Shown here: piece by piece, positions 43,467-54,705 of the stretch | Numbering within the stretch: position 1 is the first letter of the stretch | Layout: the number at the start of each line of letters is the position of its first letter | Translations under genes and position numbers: made by a program | NCBI GenBank assembly: GCA_024180945.1 | Contig: JAKSGN010000005.1 | Coordinates: 2,418,001 to 2,482,000 of the forward strand | Direction of reading: 5' to 3' | DNA length: 64,000 nucleotides | Source of the DNA: Macrophomina tecta | Taxonomy: Eukaryota > Ascomycota > Dothideomycetes > Botryosphaeriales > Botryosphaeriaceae | The notes under the pieces: generated by a model | Told to the model about the DNA's origin: nothing | Databases searched by the model: none | Seen by the model: the letters and a program-made list of their open reading frames with translations, nothing else

Positions 43467-43583
43467 CTCTCCGACGGGGAATCGAACCCCGGTCTCCCGC
43501 GCTTATCTAAGCATCAGAATCCTGGCTCGTAGAGCAAGGGTTCACTTGACAAGCGGAAATCATGACCACTAGACCATCGAAGA
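43467..43583 (-). tRNA. tRNA-Asp (anticodon GTC) with 45-nt intron
   Basis: On the minus strand the 5' half is 37 nt (43547-43583), ending at the anticodon loop TTGTCA, and the 3' half is 35 nt (43467-43501). The intron is 43502-43546, right after position 37 where tRNA introns always sit. All arms pair: acceptor TCTTCGA with TCGGAGA, anticodon stem TCCGC with GCGGG, T arm CGGGG/CCCCG with loop TTCGATT. The discriminator base is G, as usual for Asp. A TTTTT run follows, as expected for a pol III terminator. Confidence 0.93.
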
Positions 43584-43586
43584 TAT

Positions 43587-43955
43587 TCAGCGATTGCGTC
43601 GCTGGATGGTTAGAGGGAGCGTTTGCACACAGTGATTAAGACTAGAATAGCAACGGTGAGCGTGCAGAATGGGATGACTATGTTTGGGGGCCAGCGTCTG
43701 GGTGAGGCTGATGAGCTCATCAGTGACGCCCTTCCTCATCAAAAACTCAGCTGGAGGCTCCTGCATGAGCTGAGGCGATATAGCGTCTCCAGAAGATGGG
43801 AATAAAGTACCTTGGGAGGCCCAGAAGGCAGCATTCTGTACGTCGCACATCAGTGCCGCCGCACACATTCGGGAGAGAGCCGCCAGCATAATAGCACGTC
43901 TCTTACTTGGTCCGACCTGCGATGGCTACTTCGGTCGTCAAGAAGAGTCCAAAGG
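43587..43955 (-). CDS. Possible small multi-exon protein
   Basis: On the minus strand, short coding-like pieces join in phase: an FGLFLTTEVAIAGRTK-type piece from 43955, then MLPSGPPK, then EPPAEFLMRKGVTDELISLTQTL and onward to the stop at 43587. The introns have GTAAGA and GTACTT donors. The first piece starts after an acceptor-like site, so the N-terminus is missing, and no family was recognised. It ends only four bases from the tRNA 5' end. Confidence 0.3.
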
Positions 43956-44363
43956 CTATAGTCAGTCAGTGTTGATAGTATTCGAAGCGTGTTGCGGAGC
44001 TGAGCGGTATTGAGGTAGTGATGACGCTGGTTGGGTGGTAATTATCAAGATGAACTAACCAGACAAAGGAGGTGAAAAGGTAATTTCGTCGGCAAAAGTA
44101 CTATTCGGATGATGATTGCATATTGAGACGACCCTTTCCAGCTGTATCCACTATTTTTTTTTCAGCCTGATTCTGATGAGCTCGTGTACAACATCGTATA
44201 CGGCTTACTGATGATCACACTGTTCAAGCCACGACCACCACTTTATTCGCATCCGTCAACTCAAGGATGCTGGCTTACGGATATAAAATGATGGGTTGCA
44301 GACTTCATGTGGCCACAGCGATCAAACAGCTCGAGTCACCCAATTCACGCAAAGACTACTACA

Positions 44364-45759
44364 ATGTTTATCTCCGCGCCACGTCTCCTTCTTGCCGCCA
44401 CGGCCATCTTCCTGCCCGCCCAGAGCACGCCCATAGCTCAGCCATCAGACGTTCAGGCTCGCGCCCCTGCAACCTTTGCCCATCCAGGTGTACTTGTCTC
44501 CGGTGCACAGCTCGATTTCGTTGCGGGCCAAGTAGCCGCGTCCGCAGAGCCATGGTCATCTGCCTACAAAGACATGAAAGCGCACTCACTGGCTTCTCTC
44601 ACTCGGAAGCCTAGTCCAGTTGCCACTGTTGAGTGCGGTCCCACATCGACGCCGAACATCGGCTGCACAGCTGAAAGACAGGATGCATTGGCTGCCTACG
44701 CGATGGCGCTGGCATGGGTAGTGGAAAAGAAGACTGAGTACGCAAAGAAGGCGATTGAGTATATGGATGCGTGGTCGGGTGTGATCAAAGCCCATACGGT
44801 GAGGTTCATGTGTGCATAGTAGCATTATGTTTTCCTGCTAATGATATGGGCTGAGTAAAGAATAGCAATGGCCCGCTTCAGACGGGTTGGTCGGGCGCCG
44901 CATGGGCTCGCGCGGCAGAAATCATTAGGTACACTGATGCCGGATGGAGTCAGACCAGCATCACCAAATTCGAGAAGATGCTGAGGGAGGTCTACCTGCC
45001 GGTTGTTGCTAAGGGCAGCAATAGTAATGGCAACTGGGAATTGGGTGAGTATGCATCCCGCTTTTACTCCACTAAAGAAGTTCCTGACATACCCCAGTCA
45101 TGCTGGAGGCTGCGATCGGCATCTCCGTCTTTCTGGAAGACAAGGCTGCCTACGATGCAGCCATGACCAAGTTCCTCGGCCGAGTCCCGGCATATGTGTA
45201 CCTCCTCTCCGACGGCTCATACCCCAAAGCGGCACCAGGCAGCGGTCTCGACACCAAGGACAAAATCATCAAGTATTGGCAAGGCCAAAGCACGTTTCAA
45301 GCCAATGGCATTGCGCAAGAGACCTGCCGTGATCTCACGCACACCGGCTATGGCATCTCATCAATATCCCATGTTGCGGAGACCGCGCGCATTCAAGGAA
45401 CGGACCTGTACTCCGGAGACGTCGGTGAGCGCTTGAGGTATGCGCTGGGTTTCCATGCGCAATTCGAAGAAGGGACAGCGGTGCCAGGCTGGCTCTGCGG
45501 AGGTTCTTTGAAAGATCATCTTGGACCAAGTACGTTCAGCACTATGTAGTGCAAGATCTTACGACCTTTCAGATTCCATACACATCAGGTTGCTAACATA
45601 CCCGCTGCAGTCACGGAAATCGGCTTCAATGCTTTGCACAACCGTCTGGGATTTTCGATGACCAACACCGAGAAGCTTACCAAGGACCAGCGCCCTGCGG
45701 GTACCAATTTCCTCTTTGTGGGATGGGAGACACTTACGCATGCGGAGAATTATGCCTAA
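44364..45759 (+). CDS. Secreted alginate-lyase-family protein, 399 residues
   Basis: Exons 44364-44798, 44861-45044, 45098-45529 and 45611-45759; introns of 62, 53 and 81 nt are GT..AG and in phase. It starts with a signal peptide (MFISAPRLLLAATAIFLPAQ). The mature protein has the layout of the alginate lyase domain (PF05426, alpha/alpha toroid): HPGVLVSGAQLDF, SNGPLQTGWSGAAWARAAE, NWELVMLEAAIGI and RDLTHTGYGISSISHVAETA, the last bearing the conserved His-containing core. Such enzymes cleave uronic-acid polymers by beta-elimination; many fungal members have unknown substrates. It would be exported. Confidence 0.88.
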
Positions 45760-47341
45760 AAGAGGAAACGCACGGGCTTCGAACCTGATTGGGGCAATGT
45801 TACATTCATGCGTTACAGAGACGCATTAGACTGCAAAGTCGGCATTCTGCATACAATACGTTCTCTCATGTTGTAGTATTCTCCATAGAATCTACCCACG
45901 TTTCCAAGCCTTACTTTTTCTGCGCTAACTGTCGGATGCGCGAAAGCCGCCCATATGAAAAAATCTGTCCACAAGACCAAACACTCCGGACAGAGGCCAG
46001 GGGGCTGCGGCATTTTCATGCATCTTGAGGCACCTCATTGACGGTGCGATTCCTTCCGACCGAAATTCGACGAGCTTGACAAGTGACATCCTATCATTGA
46101 CTGAGTGGTAGGGTACCGAACCTATTTTGTTTGAATCAGTCGCGCCGCACAGTTCACCTTTGCTACTCAAACTTACCGGATCAGGAAGAACGGGTAAGTG
46201 CAGGTTGCGGGAGCCGAGGAAGCGATGAAGAGGCAAGCTATATCATTCGTCGTTAGAGCGGATGGCAAAATGGCAGGGATAATGCAGTGATCATGCGGGA
46301 GCAGGCCGAAACCTGGGTGAGTCCCTTTGATTCCGCCCATAGAAAACACGAACACGCAAATTTGGCCGGGCCCACACATCAACAACCCAAGTCCTCGTGG
46401 GTAGGGCAATACAAGGGGAATATCCGAGAACCAAGAGAAAGGAGACCGAATTAAGGTAGAACTTCGGTGAGCGCCCTTTCCGTTGCCCATTCGAGTAACA
46501 GCCTCGGATACGCCCGCCCTTGGCAACGTCCTCGACAGGCTTAACAGCGAAAATATAAGCAAGGCTAGCAGTCAGGAGCGGTCACAAAGGCTTCTGAAAC
46601 GGCACGATGGCTTGCCATTGGCGGGTCTGAAATGATATCGAGCGCGCAAATCCTGTTACGCGGTCGGGCCAAACATGCACTAGTGAGGATCTCCCGGCTA
46701 ACATCGTCCAGAATAGATGAAGCTCAGCCGCCTTGACATTCGCTTCGCACGGTGATCGACAAACATCCTTCACACTACCGCATTGGTGCTGTCAGTAGGC
46801 GAGATGCAAAACAATGGTACGTTCACTCTAGAACTCACCACCAGCCGTTTCACCCGCTTTCACCCCTCGTGGCCAAGGGGCGCCTGAAAAACATCAGGCA
46901 ATGGCTATCCCACAAAGGGCAACATTAGACCGAACCCTCCCCGCTCTCGTACGTCCGTCGGTTATGGGTCCACTGTAGTACAGGTGGTAGTGCCTCATTC
47001 CACGGAGAATCACTGCCTCGGGGTCGATCTGCACCGAGGCACCAAGAGCATCAACACCCTGAATATCTCATGTGCGTCAGGGGAACCTTTGAAGGAGAAT
47101 CCGAGGCTTCTCGATAACGTTCTTCCTACTCAGCGTGCATATAAGGCGCCAAGAGGTCGCCTATATGCTTTCCTTCACCCATAAATCAAGTTTTTCGCAG
47201 CCCTTCTTTCACTATCTGTTATATTCCCTCATTCGGACTCAGTGAGTCCCAGTAGCCCGTTGAGGCCGATTCATTCTCTTATTTGCTAAACACTTGATAT
47301 CCATTCTTCTATCTTTCGCTCTATCCTCCAAGGCATTCACC
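45760..47341. other. Intergenic, about 1.6 kb
   Basis: No gene was accepted. Minus-strand frames at 45925-46236 and 46173-46562 look random. CT-rich sequence and the motif CCTATATGCTT precede the cutinase start at 47342. Confidence 0.5.
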
Positions 47342-48161
47342 ATGCAGCCCGTCACTCTCCTCTGTGTTACTTTGGCCACCCTGACTGCCGCTGCCCCCGT
47401 CCCTGAGGCCGGCCCCGAGCCCATTCCGCAACTTAGCCTCGGCGGCGCCCAAAACGGCGTGACCCAGGGCTCCTGCAAGCCCGTTACCCTCATCTTCGCC
47501 CGCGGCACTTTCGAGTTGTCTAACGTCCGCACTCCTCTCCTCCTCTGCACCATCTTGCAAAAGCACTAACAAAGCCTTCCAGATGGGCTCCGTCGTCGGC
47601 CCCTCCCTCGCCCAAGACCTGGGCCAAGCCATCGGCGCCCAGAACCTCGCCGTCCAGGGCGTCAATTATGCCGCCGACGTTGGTGGCATCTTCACCGAAA
47701 TCACCGGCGGCGCCGGCACGCAGGCCATGCTGAGCGTCGCCCAGCAGGCGCTGGCTAAGTGCCCGGACACCAAGCTCGTCCTCAGCGGCTACAGCCAGGG
47801 CGCTATGCTCGTGCACAATACCGCCAGCCGGATGGGCGATGCGGCGAGTAAGGTCGTGGCGGCGGTGACGTTTGGCGATCCGTTCAAGAGTGTGGCGTTG
47901 AAGGGGATTCCGGCAGAGAAGTTCAAGACATTTTGTGCTACAGTGAGGTCCCCTGCTCTGCCTGCTTCATGTTTTATGGGGTACGAATTGCTGACTCTCT
48001 CCTTGTAGGCTGATCCTGTTTGCGGTTTGGGCGGTGTGAGCGCTCTTTCGGGTATGGTCTCTTCGGGCGGTGATCAGTCGAGCAGTATGGCCAGTCATCT
48101 CGGATATGGAGCTGATGCTCCGGCTGCCGCGAAGTTCATTCAGAGCAGAATTGGGTCTTGA
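47342..48161 (+). CDS. Cutinase, 231 residues
   Basis: Exons 47342-47524, 47583-47942 and 48009-48161. The first intron uses a GTCC donor (58 nt, with a CACTAAC branch) and the second GTGAGG..TTGTAG. A signal peptide (MQPVTLLCVTLATLTAAAP) is followed by the family pattern: VTLIFARGTFE, the nucleophile elbow GYSQG, DPVCGLGG (catalytic Asp, in exon 3) and HLGYG (catalytic His) near the end. Length and order are as in fungal cutinases, which hydrolyse the plant cuticle polyester cutin. It would be secreted. Its presence suggests a plant-associated or saprotrophic lifestyle. Nothing looks broken. Confidence 0.92.
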
Positions 48162-48484
48162 GGTGGCTGCCCTTGCTGGCGAAAGCGTGGGATCTAGGGT
48201 GTAAATGGAAATACATACTTCATGGTGGAGCTGCTAAAGTGAATGTTACGGTTGGGCCACAGTTTTATTCGTCCTATCTTTCGAGTGGTCAATTTATAAT
48301 GTCAGTTCCCGGTATTCTCCTGTTTCGTAGCTCTTCAGATGTTCAAACATGATATAGAGATGCTGCAAGTAATGCGACGAGAGACCGAACGGATGATCCT
48401 GGCTGGCACCGGCCACACGAATCTATTTTTCATGCTTCCAGGTAAATGAAGCAGCACGGAATCTGCAGGCACACCAGTGGCATA
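48162..48484. other. Intergenic, about 320 bases
   Basis: It lies between the cutinase and the convergent lipase-like remnant. No feature was recognised. Confidence 0.45.
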
Positions 48485-49163
48485 TTACCGTATACGCTTC
48501 AGTCTTCCATCCGCCGGATCCCGCTTAGCGTGAGTTTTTCTTGAGATATAGGTCTTGTAAGAAGCAGATGAGTTTACTTCAGCCAATTGTCGAGTCTGTT
48601 TTACCTCGTAGAAACTCATAACTCTCCGGTCTCCCAGAATTTCTTTGAACCGTGTGAGCTGATCGAGGAGCACTTCTGAGTTTAGTTGGAGCTGATTAAG
48701 GAGCGCATGGCGCGGATGATTGGTTTCCGGGATGAACTTCCGGATGTTGTCCATACTAATACCCTCGTGGGGCGTTCCGAAGAAAAGCATTCCGTAGGTT
48801 GCGTTGCACACTGTGTTGTTCTGCGCATTCCCTGAAAAAGCTGCATCGATCAGGCTCTTCAACAAGTCAATAAGTAGTATATCCTCTGTCACTGCACTGA
48901 CAGTTACGTGCGTGAGAAGAATTCCACCAAAGCTATGCGCAACGAAAAGTATGGGTCGGCGCTTTTCCTATTCTCTTCCGTAAGTCCATGCTGGTACACT
49001 TTCCGGACACAGCACATACTTGTTCCGCTTTCCCTGTCCGAATGAGCTCGGACAAGAAAGTGCCTTCGTCATCCATGATCCTCTCTATTCCTCGACTTGC
49101 CTCGGTGAGCTTTGAGTTGTAGCCATAAGTCATAACGCGGCAGTGCGACAGGTCTTTGGGCAA
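48485..49163 (-). pseudogene. Remnant of an alpha/beta-hydrolase (DUF676/PGAP1-like) gene
   Basis: On the minus strand, two pieces join over a GTATGT..AATAG intron: PKDLSHCRVMTYGYNSKLT, then RRPILFVAHSFGGILLTHVT, TYGMLFFGTPHEG and LGDRRVMSFYEVKQTRQL. These match the lipase-like domain found at the N-terminus of many large fungal proteins (nucleophile elbow normally GHSFGG; here AHSFGG). The frame is closed upstream by a stop near 49172, so the start is missing, and the sequence after RQL does not look like the family and runs to an early stop. It is therefore a truncated copy. Confidence 0.6.
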
Positions 49164-50257
49164 GAAGTCACAAAATCACATCCGGGAGAGAGCAGCTTTT
49201 CCTCTCCAGGAACCATAAGGATGCCCTTACATTCCCGCGATTGCAACAATGCTGCGAAGGACGGAGTAAGCATAGCTCGAGCATGCTTACTCTAGCCAGC
49301 GCCTGACGTTACACTGCAGTTCCCGCGACCACAGATCTGTCCGGATTGAAACATACGCTTTGCCATATCTTGCAAAATTTTACCCTATCGCCTCACTGTC
49401 CTATTAATTACAGAGAGTATAGAGATAACACCGGACGTCTGCCTTTCCCTTGGATTGACGTAGTGCGTTTATGACGAATTGCAAGGAGAATAACGGGGAT
49501 GCAGTGCTGTCAAGGTTCAGTATCTGTGTGTGAATTGCATGAGAGAAAGCTGGAGAGGCCCAAGTGGGGATAGTGATAGCTTAGGGGGAGTTGAAGCCGC
49601 CGTTCGGACGTGAATACCATTGTAATCCAGGGACATTAGTAGGCGGGCAACTGCTTCGACTTCCCACGTCATCTTAAGTCCAGGGCCGCTTACTACATAT
49701 TTTCAATACGTCAGGTCGCTGCTATGTTGTAATTTGAGCTCCTATTACCGGGGCAGTGGTTTAAGAATATAGAAGTGATGGCTAGAAGGCTACTTTAACT
49801 CCCCGCGCACATTTACTGTGGTGCGTGGAGATCCGCATTTCAACCTTCTCGAACAGCAAATGTAGTGCAATCCGGACAACAATTCCTCGTCCTGTTACAC
49901 CAGTATGAAGTTATGCGTGCGGAAATGTTTCAAAGCGAAGACGTGGCAGCTGCAGGCGCGGTGAAATCTCGGGCAGGCTGGCACTTGGTGCTTACGCCGC
50001 TCAGGATCCTTCGAGCGCAATTCTCGCGGTGCCAAAACGAGTATTACAGTACACCGGCAAACGACAGCCTATTATCATGCCGGTGAGCCGGTGAAGCAGA
50101 CACAACGGCGCACTTCTCCGGCTGGGCAGGACCCCGAGTAAGGTACCCGTGCGATCCTTCATCCTTCACACCACCAATACAAATAATCTCCAACCTCACC
50201 AGCGCCACACCGCTCCACACCACCCCCTTCAAATTAACGGCAAAGCACCCCTTCACC
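49164..50257. other. Intergenic, about 1.1 kb
   Basis: It lies between the lipase-like remnant and the reductase, both facing outward. A CA/CT-rich stretch precedes the reductase start. No gene was accepted. Confidence 0.5.
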
Positions 50258-51303
50258 ATGTCCACTCCTAAGACAGTTCTCATCACCGGCTGCAGCGCAG
50301 GCGGCATTGGCTTCGCACTGGCGCAGGAATTCCAGTCGCGCGGGCTGCATGTGTTCGCGACGGCGCGCAACCCGGCGAAGATGTCGGCGCTCGCTGCGCT
50401 GCCCAATGTCACGCTGCTGGCGCTCGACGTATGCTCGCCAGCGTCGGTTGAGGCGGCGGCGGCGGCCGTGATGGCACAGACGGGCGGCACGCTCGACTAC
50501 CTCGTCAACAACGCCGGCAGCATCTATGTCACGCCCATCCTCGACGTCGACATCCAGAAGGCCAAGGCCATGTTCGACGTCAACGTGTGGGGCGTGGCCG
50601 CCGTCACCCAGGCCTTCGCGCCGCTGCTCGTCGCCGCCAAAGGCTGCGTCGTCAACATCTCGTCGCTCGCAGCCCTCCTACGCGCGCCTTATTACGGCAA
50701 GTGAAAGCCCTCTGAAAAGGAACGCGCCGCGGGAGGGATAAGGGAAGGAAGAGAGAAGGGAGGGCCGAACCACAGGAGACATATGCTAACTGGCTCTCTA
50801 ACAGGCCTCTACAGCGCCTCCAAATCTGCGCTACAATCCCTCAGCGAGACCCTGCGCCTCGAGCTTCAGCCACTCGGCGTGCGCGTTGTCACGGCCGTCA
50901 CGGGCTCCGTCAAAAGCAACGTCTTCGCCAACGGCCCCCCGCTGCGCCTGCCCGCCGGCTCGCTCTACGCCGCCGCCGAGCACGAGATCGCCGCCCGCGC
51001 CGCTGGCATGGATGTCGAGCGCGACTTGCCTCAGACGCTTGAGCAGTACTCGCGCAACCTTGTCGCCGACGTGTTGGGCGGCGCGTCCGGCAAGGTGTAC
51101 CGTGGCAAGCACGCCTCCACGGTCGACTTCCTCGCTTCCTGGCTGCCGGCATTTCTGTTTGTAGGTTTTACTTTAACACTTTGCGGTCGGGTTTCAGGTT
51201 TGCTTAACATTCCGTCGATGCTGATGATTTTTCTTCTGCGCAGGACTGGATCTCATTGCAGGACTCGGGCCTCGAGAAGGTGGGAAGACCGAAGCAGCTG
51301 TAG
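50258..51303 (+). CDS. Short-chain dehydrogenase/reductase, AYR1-like, 284 residues
   Basis: Exons 50258-50696, 50805-51160 and 51244-51303. The first intron is best read as GC..AG (G|GCAAGT..AACAG, 108 nt), since a GT donor would break the family motif; the second is GTAGGT..GCGCAG. The Rossmann nucleotide-binding motif TGCSAGGIG is at the N-terminus, NNAG follows, and YSASK carries the catalytic Tyr and Lys, its first residue completed by splicing. It resembles yeast Ayr1 (NADPH-dependent 1-acyldihydroxyacetone phosphate reductase), which works in lipid synthesis at lipid droplets/ER; a C-terminal hydrophobic segment (LASWLPAFLF) fits membrane association. The substrate is not certain. Confidence 0.88.
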
Positions 51304-53291
51304 AGCTTGAGCATGCGTGGCTATTTTTCAATGATGAAACATATGGCGTTTCTCATTAGTAATATCTCTTTTCTTTTGCTTTCAGGAGCGAGTTACTAGG
51401 TTGAACGGATGAGATCTTGGTGGTCTTCGTCCCTGGTAGGGTAGCTAGAGCAGGGCCCATTCGTGCAAAAATTCTCTGTCACGTAGTCGCCAGAAAGACG
51501 AGGATGCAAACACCTGGAGAATGGAGAAACATGCCAAAAGAGTGAAAGAGAAGTACGGCCGCGGTGGTCGAGAATGTACCGGCGTTTAAGATCATGCGGC
51601 AAAGTCACGTGATATATGACTATGGCATCCCGCTGCTAAGGCTAAACCACTCGATTCCACGTCGGGGAGAAATATGCGAGATGTTTCTTTTTGGCTTTTG
51701 ACAGGCGTTGTCTGTTACCCTCAGGCAACAAGTTATACGCCCCATATATACACATTAAAGTTGTCGTCTGGCGCATTCCATATTTTTGCACGTGTCCACC
51801 GGCGACTTCACTCCCGCCTCCCTTAAAGACTACAGCCGCCCGACAGTCTCTGGGTTTACTACACGAAGAGATCCAAATACACGCGATTCGGACAAATAGC
51901 CAGTGTCTGCACGTACTGACAAATGTCTACGACGGTCTTCTGAAAAATTTTACATAGAGTAAATGCATGAGACGCTGTAACCTCACACATAAGGCACAAA
52001 AGTGTTTAACTCATTTGATCCACACTGCACAATGAAAGAAGATTGATCATGTCAGGCGTGTGCTAAGTCAACTTATCCTCTGCCACTACATACGTATCTT
52101 TTACGTACACAGAATTTTGATCAATCTGCCACCAGGATAACTTTCCAGGAACCTTCTAGAAGACCAACAGAAGCTCCGTACAGCACATTTCGAGGTCCAT
52201 CTATAATGCCAGCTTAGCAATGATTCAACACTAGTCCTTTTGAAGCATAACAACAACCCCTATTTCACGCCATCTGATCCGCAGACCATCGCTACAAAGT
52301 ACTACGACACAAGAGAACTTTTCGTTAAGACGATGCAGAAGGGGATAGCGCAACTCCGAGAGGCGCATAAGATTCTTTGGGAGACGGAAGAAGCCTTTGA
52401 AGAGACTGACGTAGAACTTCAAGCGACGATAGCGGAGGGACAGAGCTATCTCTCAAAGCTCGTTAGAGCCAAGAAAATCGCTGGCCAACTACTGCAGCAG
52501 AACTACGACCTAAAAAAAAAAAAAAAAAAAAGCAACTACCAAAGCGGAAGTACGATACAAATATATTGAGCGACACTTCTTACAGCTTGAGAAGGAGACT
52601 AAAGCTCTAACCTAGCTTCTAGAAGATCCCCATGCAACTGAGAAGACGCTCAGGCAATAGACTGACCACCTCAACAGCTGGTGGAATTGGCAGCTTTAGA
52701 AGACTATTTTGGCACCAATGGCGCAAGGTGGTGACGAACCAGGCTCTGAATGAAAAATTGCTTTGACTGATATAGATCGCAGAATGTTACGTCCGACTTC
52801 GATGCGTTTCGTCGATTTCTGGACAATTCACATACCTAAAGTGCTTCCATACACCTGTTTGACGGCCTGCGCGGGCCCGCTCTACCTTTCTTCTTTGTCA
52901 GGTAGTGCAATAAATCGCCACGAGATAAGCAAGTCTCCCACTACCAACACCTGCACACGAGTCTAAACCTATTCCGGGCCATTGCATGAGGTTAGCAAGA
53001 CTGCTTACGGACCAATGCTTTCCCCTCTTGTGATCGGTCCTCGCGACCTCTACATCTTACTGCATGTATTTGGTGTCGACCAATAGACGTATCGGATGAG
53101 AAACCAATCGTCCCTCCAAAGGACTCGGTATGTTCCTATCTTCAACAAGTCACCCGCAATTCTGGCTTCTCATAGGATGAGACGGTAGAACAGCGAACCC
53201 ATTTGAACATGCCGAGTGCATAATTGATGGATCAGATCGAGCAAAACAAGGGTATCATTACAAGTTTGGTCCTCGATGGATCTTTCTTCTC
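51304..53291. other. Intergenic, about 2 kb, with a possible gene remnant
   Basis: Mostly unassigned and A+T-richer than the genes. A plus-strand frame at about 52240-52569 (ALKHNNNPYFTPSDPQTIAT-type start, helical middle) has an A-run, then stops in all frames; it looks like a decayed gene of unknown family. No repeat or RNA gene was recognised. Confidence 0.4.
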
Positions 53292-54705
53292 CTAACTTTG
53301 AGCCCCCGCAAACTTCCTCGCCAACCACGCGCTCCCGTTTTCCAGATACTCATCTCTTGTGACCGCCAAAGCCCTCAAGCCTTCCCCACTAACGCCCGCC
53401 AACCTCGCTCCACCTTTCCATGTATACGTCACCGGGTCTTCTGGCCTTGCAACCCTCACCGGATACTCGGCTGGCACCCTCTCCCTCAACTCTGACTGCA
53501 ACCTCTGCACGAATCCCGGCAGCAGCGCATTCCCGCCCACCACGACCACGTTCGCCAGCATCGCCGGCCACATACCCACGGGCAACTGCGCCAGACTCTG
53601 CAAGACCGCCTCCGGCAACCCAGCCTCGGCCATCCCAATATCACTCGGATGAAACAGCAATTCAGGGACGCAAAACCGCTCGTTCCCGAGCGGCAGCAAA
53701 TCCTCCTGCTTCGGGCCCTGCGCCACGGCGCCCAGCCGCTTCGCCTTGGCGGCGGCAGCGGGGTCGTGCGGGCGCGCGAAGCCGCGTGTGCGCTCGGCGT
53801 AGTCAGGAAGGACGTAGTCGACGACGACAGAGGTGTCGACGCCGCCCTGGGCGCGGCCTTTCCAGGTGCGCTCGAGGTCGGCAGTGAAGGAGGGGGAGAC
53901 GAAGCAGATGTCCTCCTTGATTTCGTTGACGAGGTGGGTCTCGTCCATGAAGTTGTAGGCGCGGAGGGAGATGAGCTCTTTCAGGTAGTTGGTCAGGAAT
54001 TTGCCGCCGACGGTCAGGCGGCGGATGGCCGAGTGGAGGGGGCGGCCGTGGTAGAGGGGCGTGATAGTGGTGTGCGAGTACCCGGTGTCGATGAGGAGGA
54101 GTGATTCGACGGGGGAGGGCGACGGAGAGGGAGAGAGGGCGGGGTCGGAGAAGAGGGCGGGGTCGGAGAAGAGGGCGGGGATGTCATTGTAGGCGTTGAG
54201 GGTGGGCGCGAGGCAGCGGTAGTAGGAGGCGAACTCGAACTCCTCGAAGACCATCTGGTCGCAGTTGGTCTGGAGGGCTTGCGGGGCATTGGGGGCTTCG
54301 GTGAGGACGAGAGTGGTGTCGTGTGGGTCGCACTGGCGGGCGTCAGCGTGGTTGGCTCCTGCTGAGGGCTGGGGCGCTCTGCCGCAGCTTCTCTACCTTC
54401 AGCGCGGCGTCGGTTCCCAGGAACTCGTGGTCCCAGATGGCCTTCTCACCCTCCCAGTTCACGATGTAGCCCTTCTCAACCGGGCGGCGGAAGGCCATCT
54501 CACCAAAGTCCTTGCATTGTTCGAGCTGTGAGCCGATCCACACACGTCTGTCTCTTCCGCGGGCGATGCAATTGGGGATGATGCGGCAGCATGGCTCCGG
54601 CTGGTTGTCGGACGCGAAGCCGGCCTTGATGCTGTAGGCGCCATTGTCGATGATGAGGGTGTGCGAGGGAAGCGAGGGCTTGGCCTGTTTGGAAGCTCGG
54701 GGCAT
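53292..54705 (-). CDS. ARP6: Actin-related protein 6 (ARP6), SWR1-complex subunit
   Basis: Exons on the minus strand are 54397-54705 and 53292-54332 (64-nt intron, GTAGAG..GCCAG, with a GCTGAC branch, phase 0), giving 449 residues. The N-terminus has the actin nucleotide-binding strand LIIDNGAYSIKAGFA, followed by the ARP6-typical ARGRDRRVWIGSQLEQCKDF, EMAFRRPVEKGYIVNWEGEK and QMVFEEFEFASYYRC. The second phosphate-binding strand LLIDTGYSHTTITPLYHGRP and the VVGGNALLPGF motif are present. ARP6 is a nuclear subunit of the SWR1 remodeller that exchanges H2A for H2A.Z. A Ser/Pro/Asp-rich insertion (residues about 145-165, containing repeats of ALFSDP) looks like a species-specific loop. It is a core gene, indicating host chromosome. 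Confidence 0.93.

Noticed and set aside
46173..46562. 129-residue minus-strand frame
   Set aside because: Hydrophobic but without signal-peptide structure or family; no neighbouring exons.
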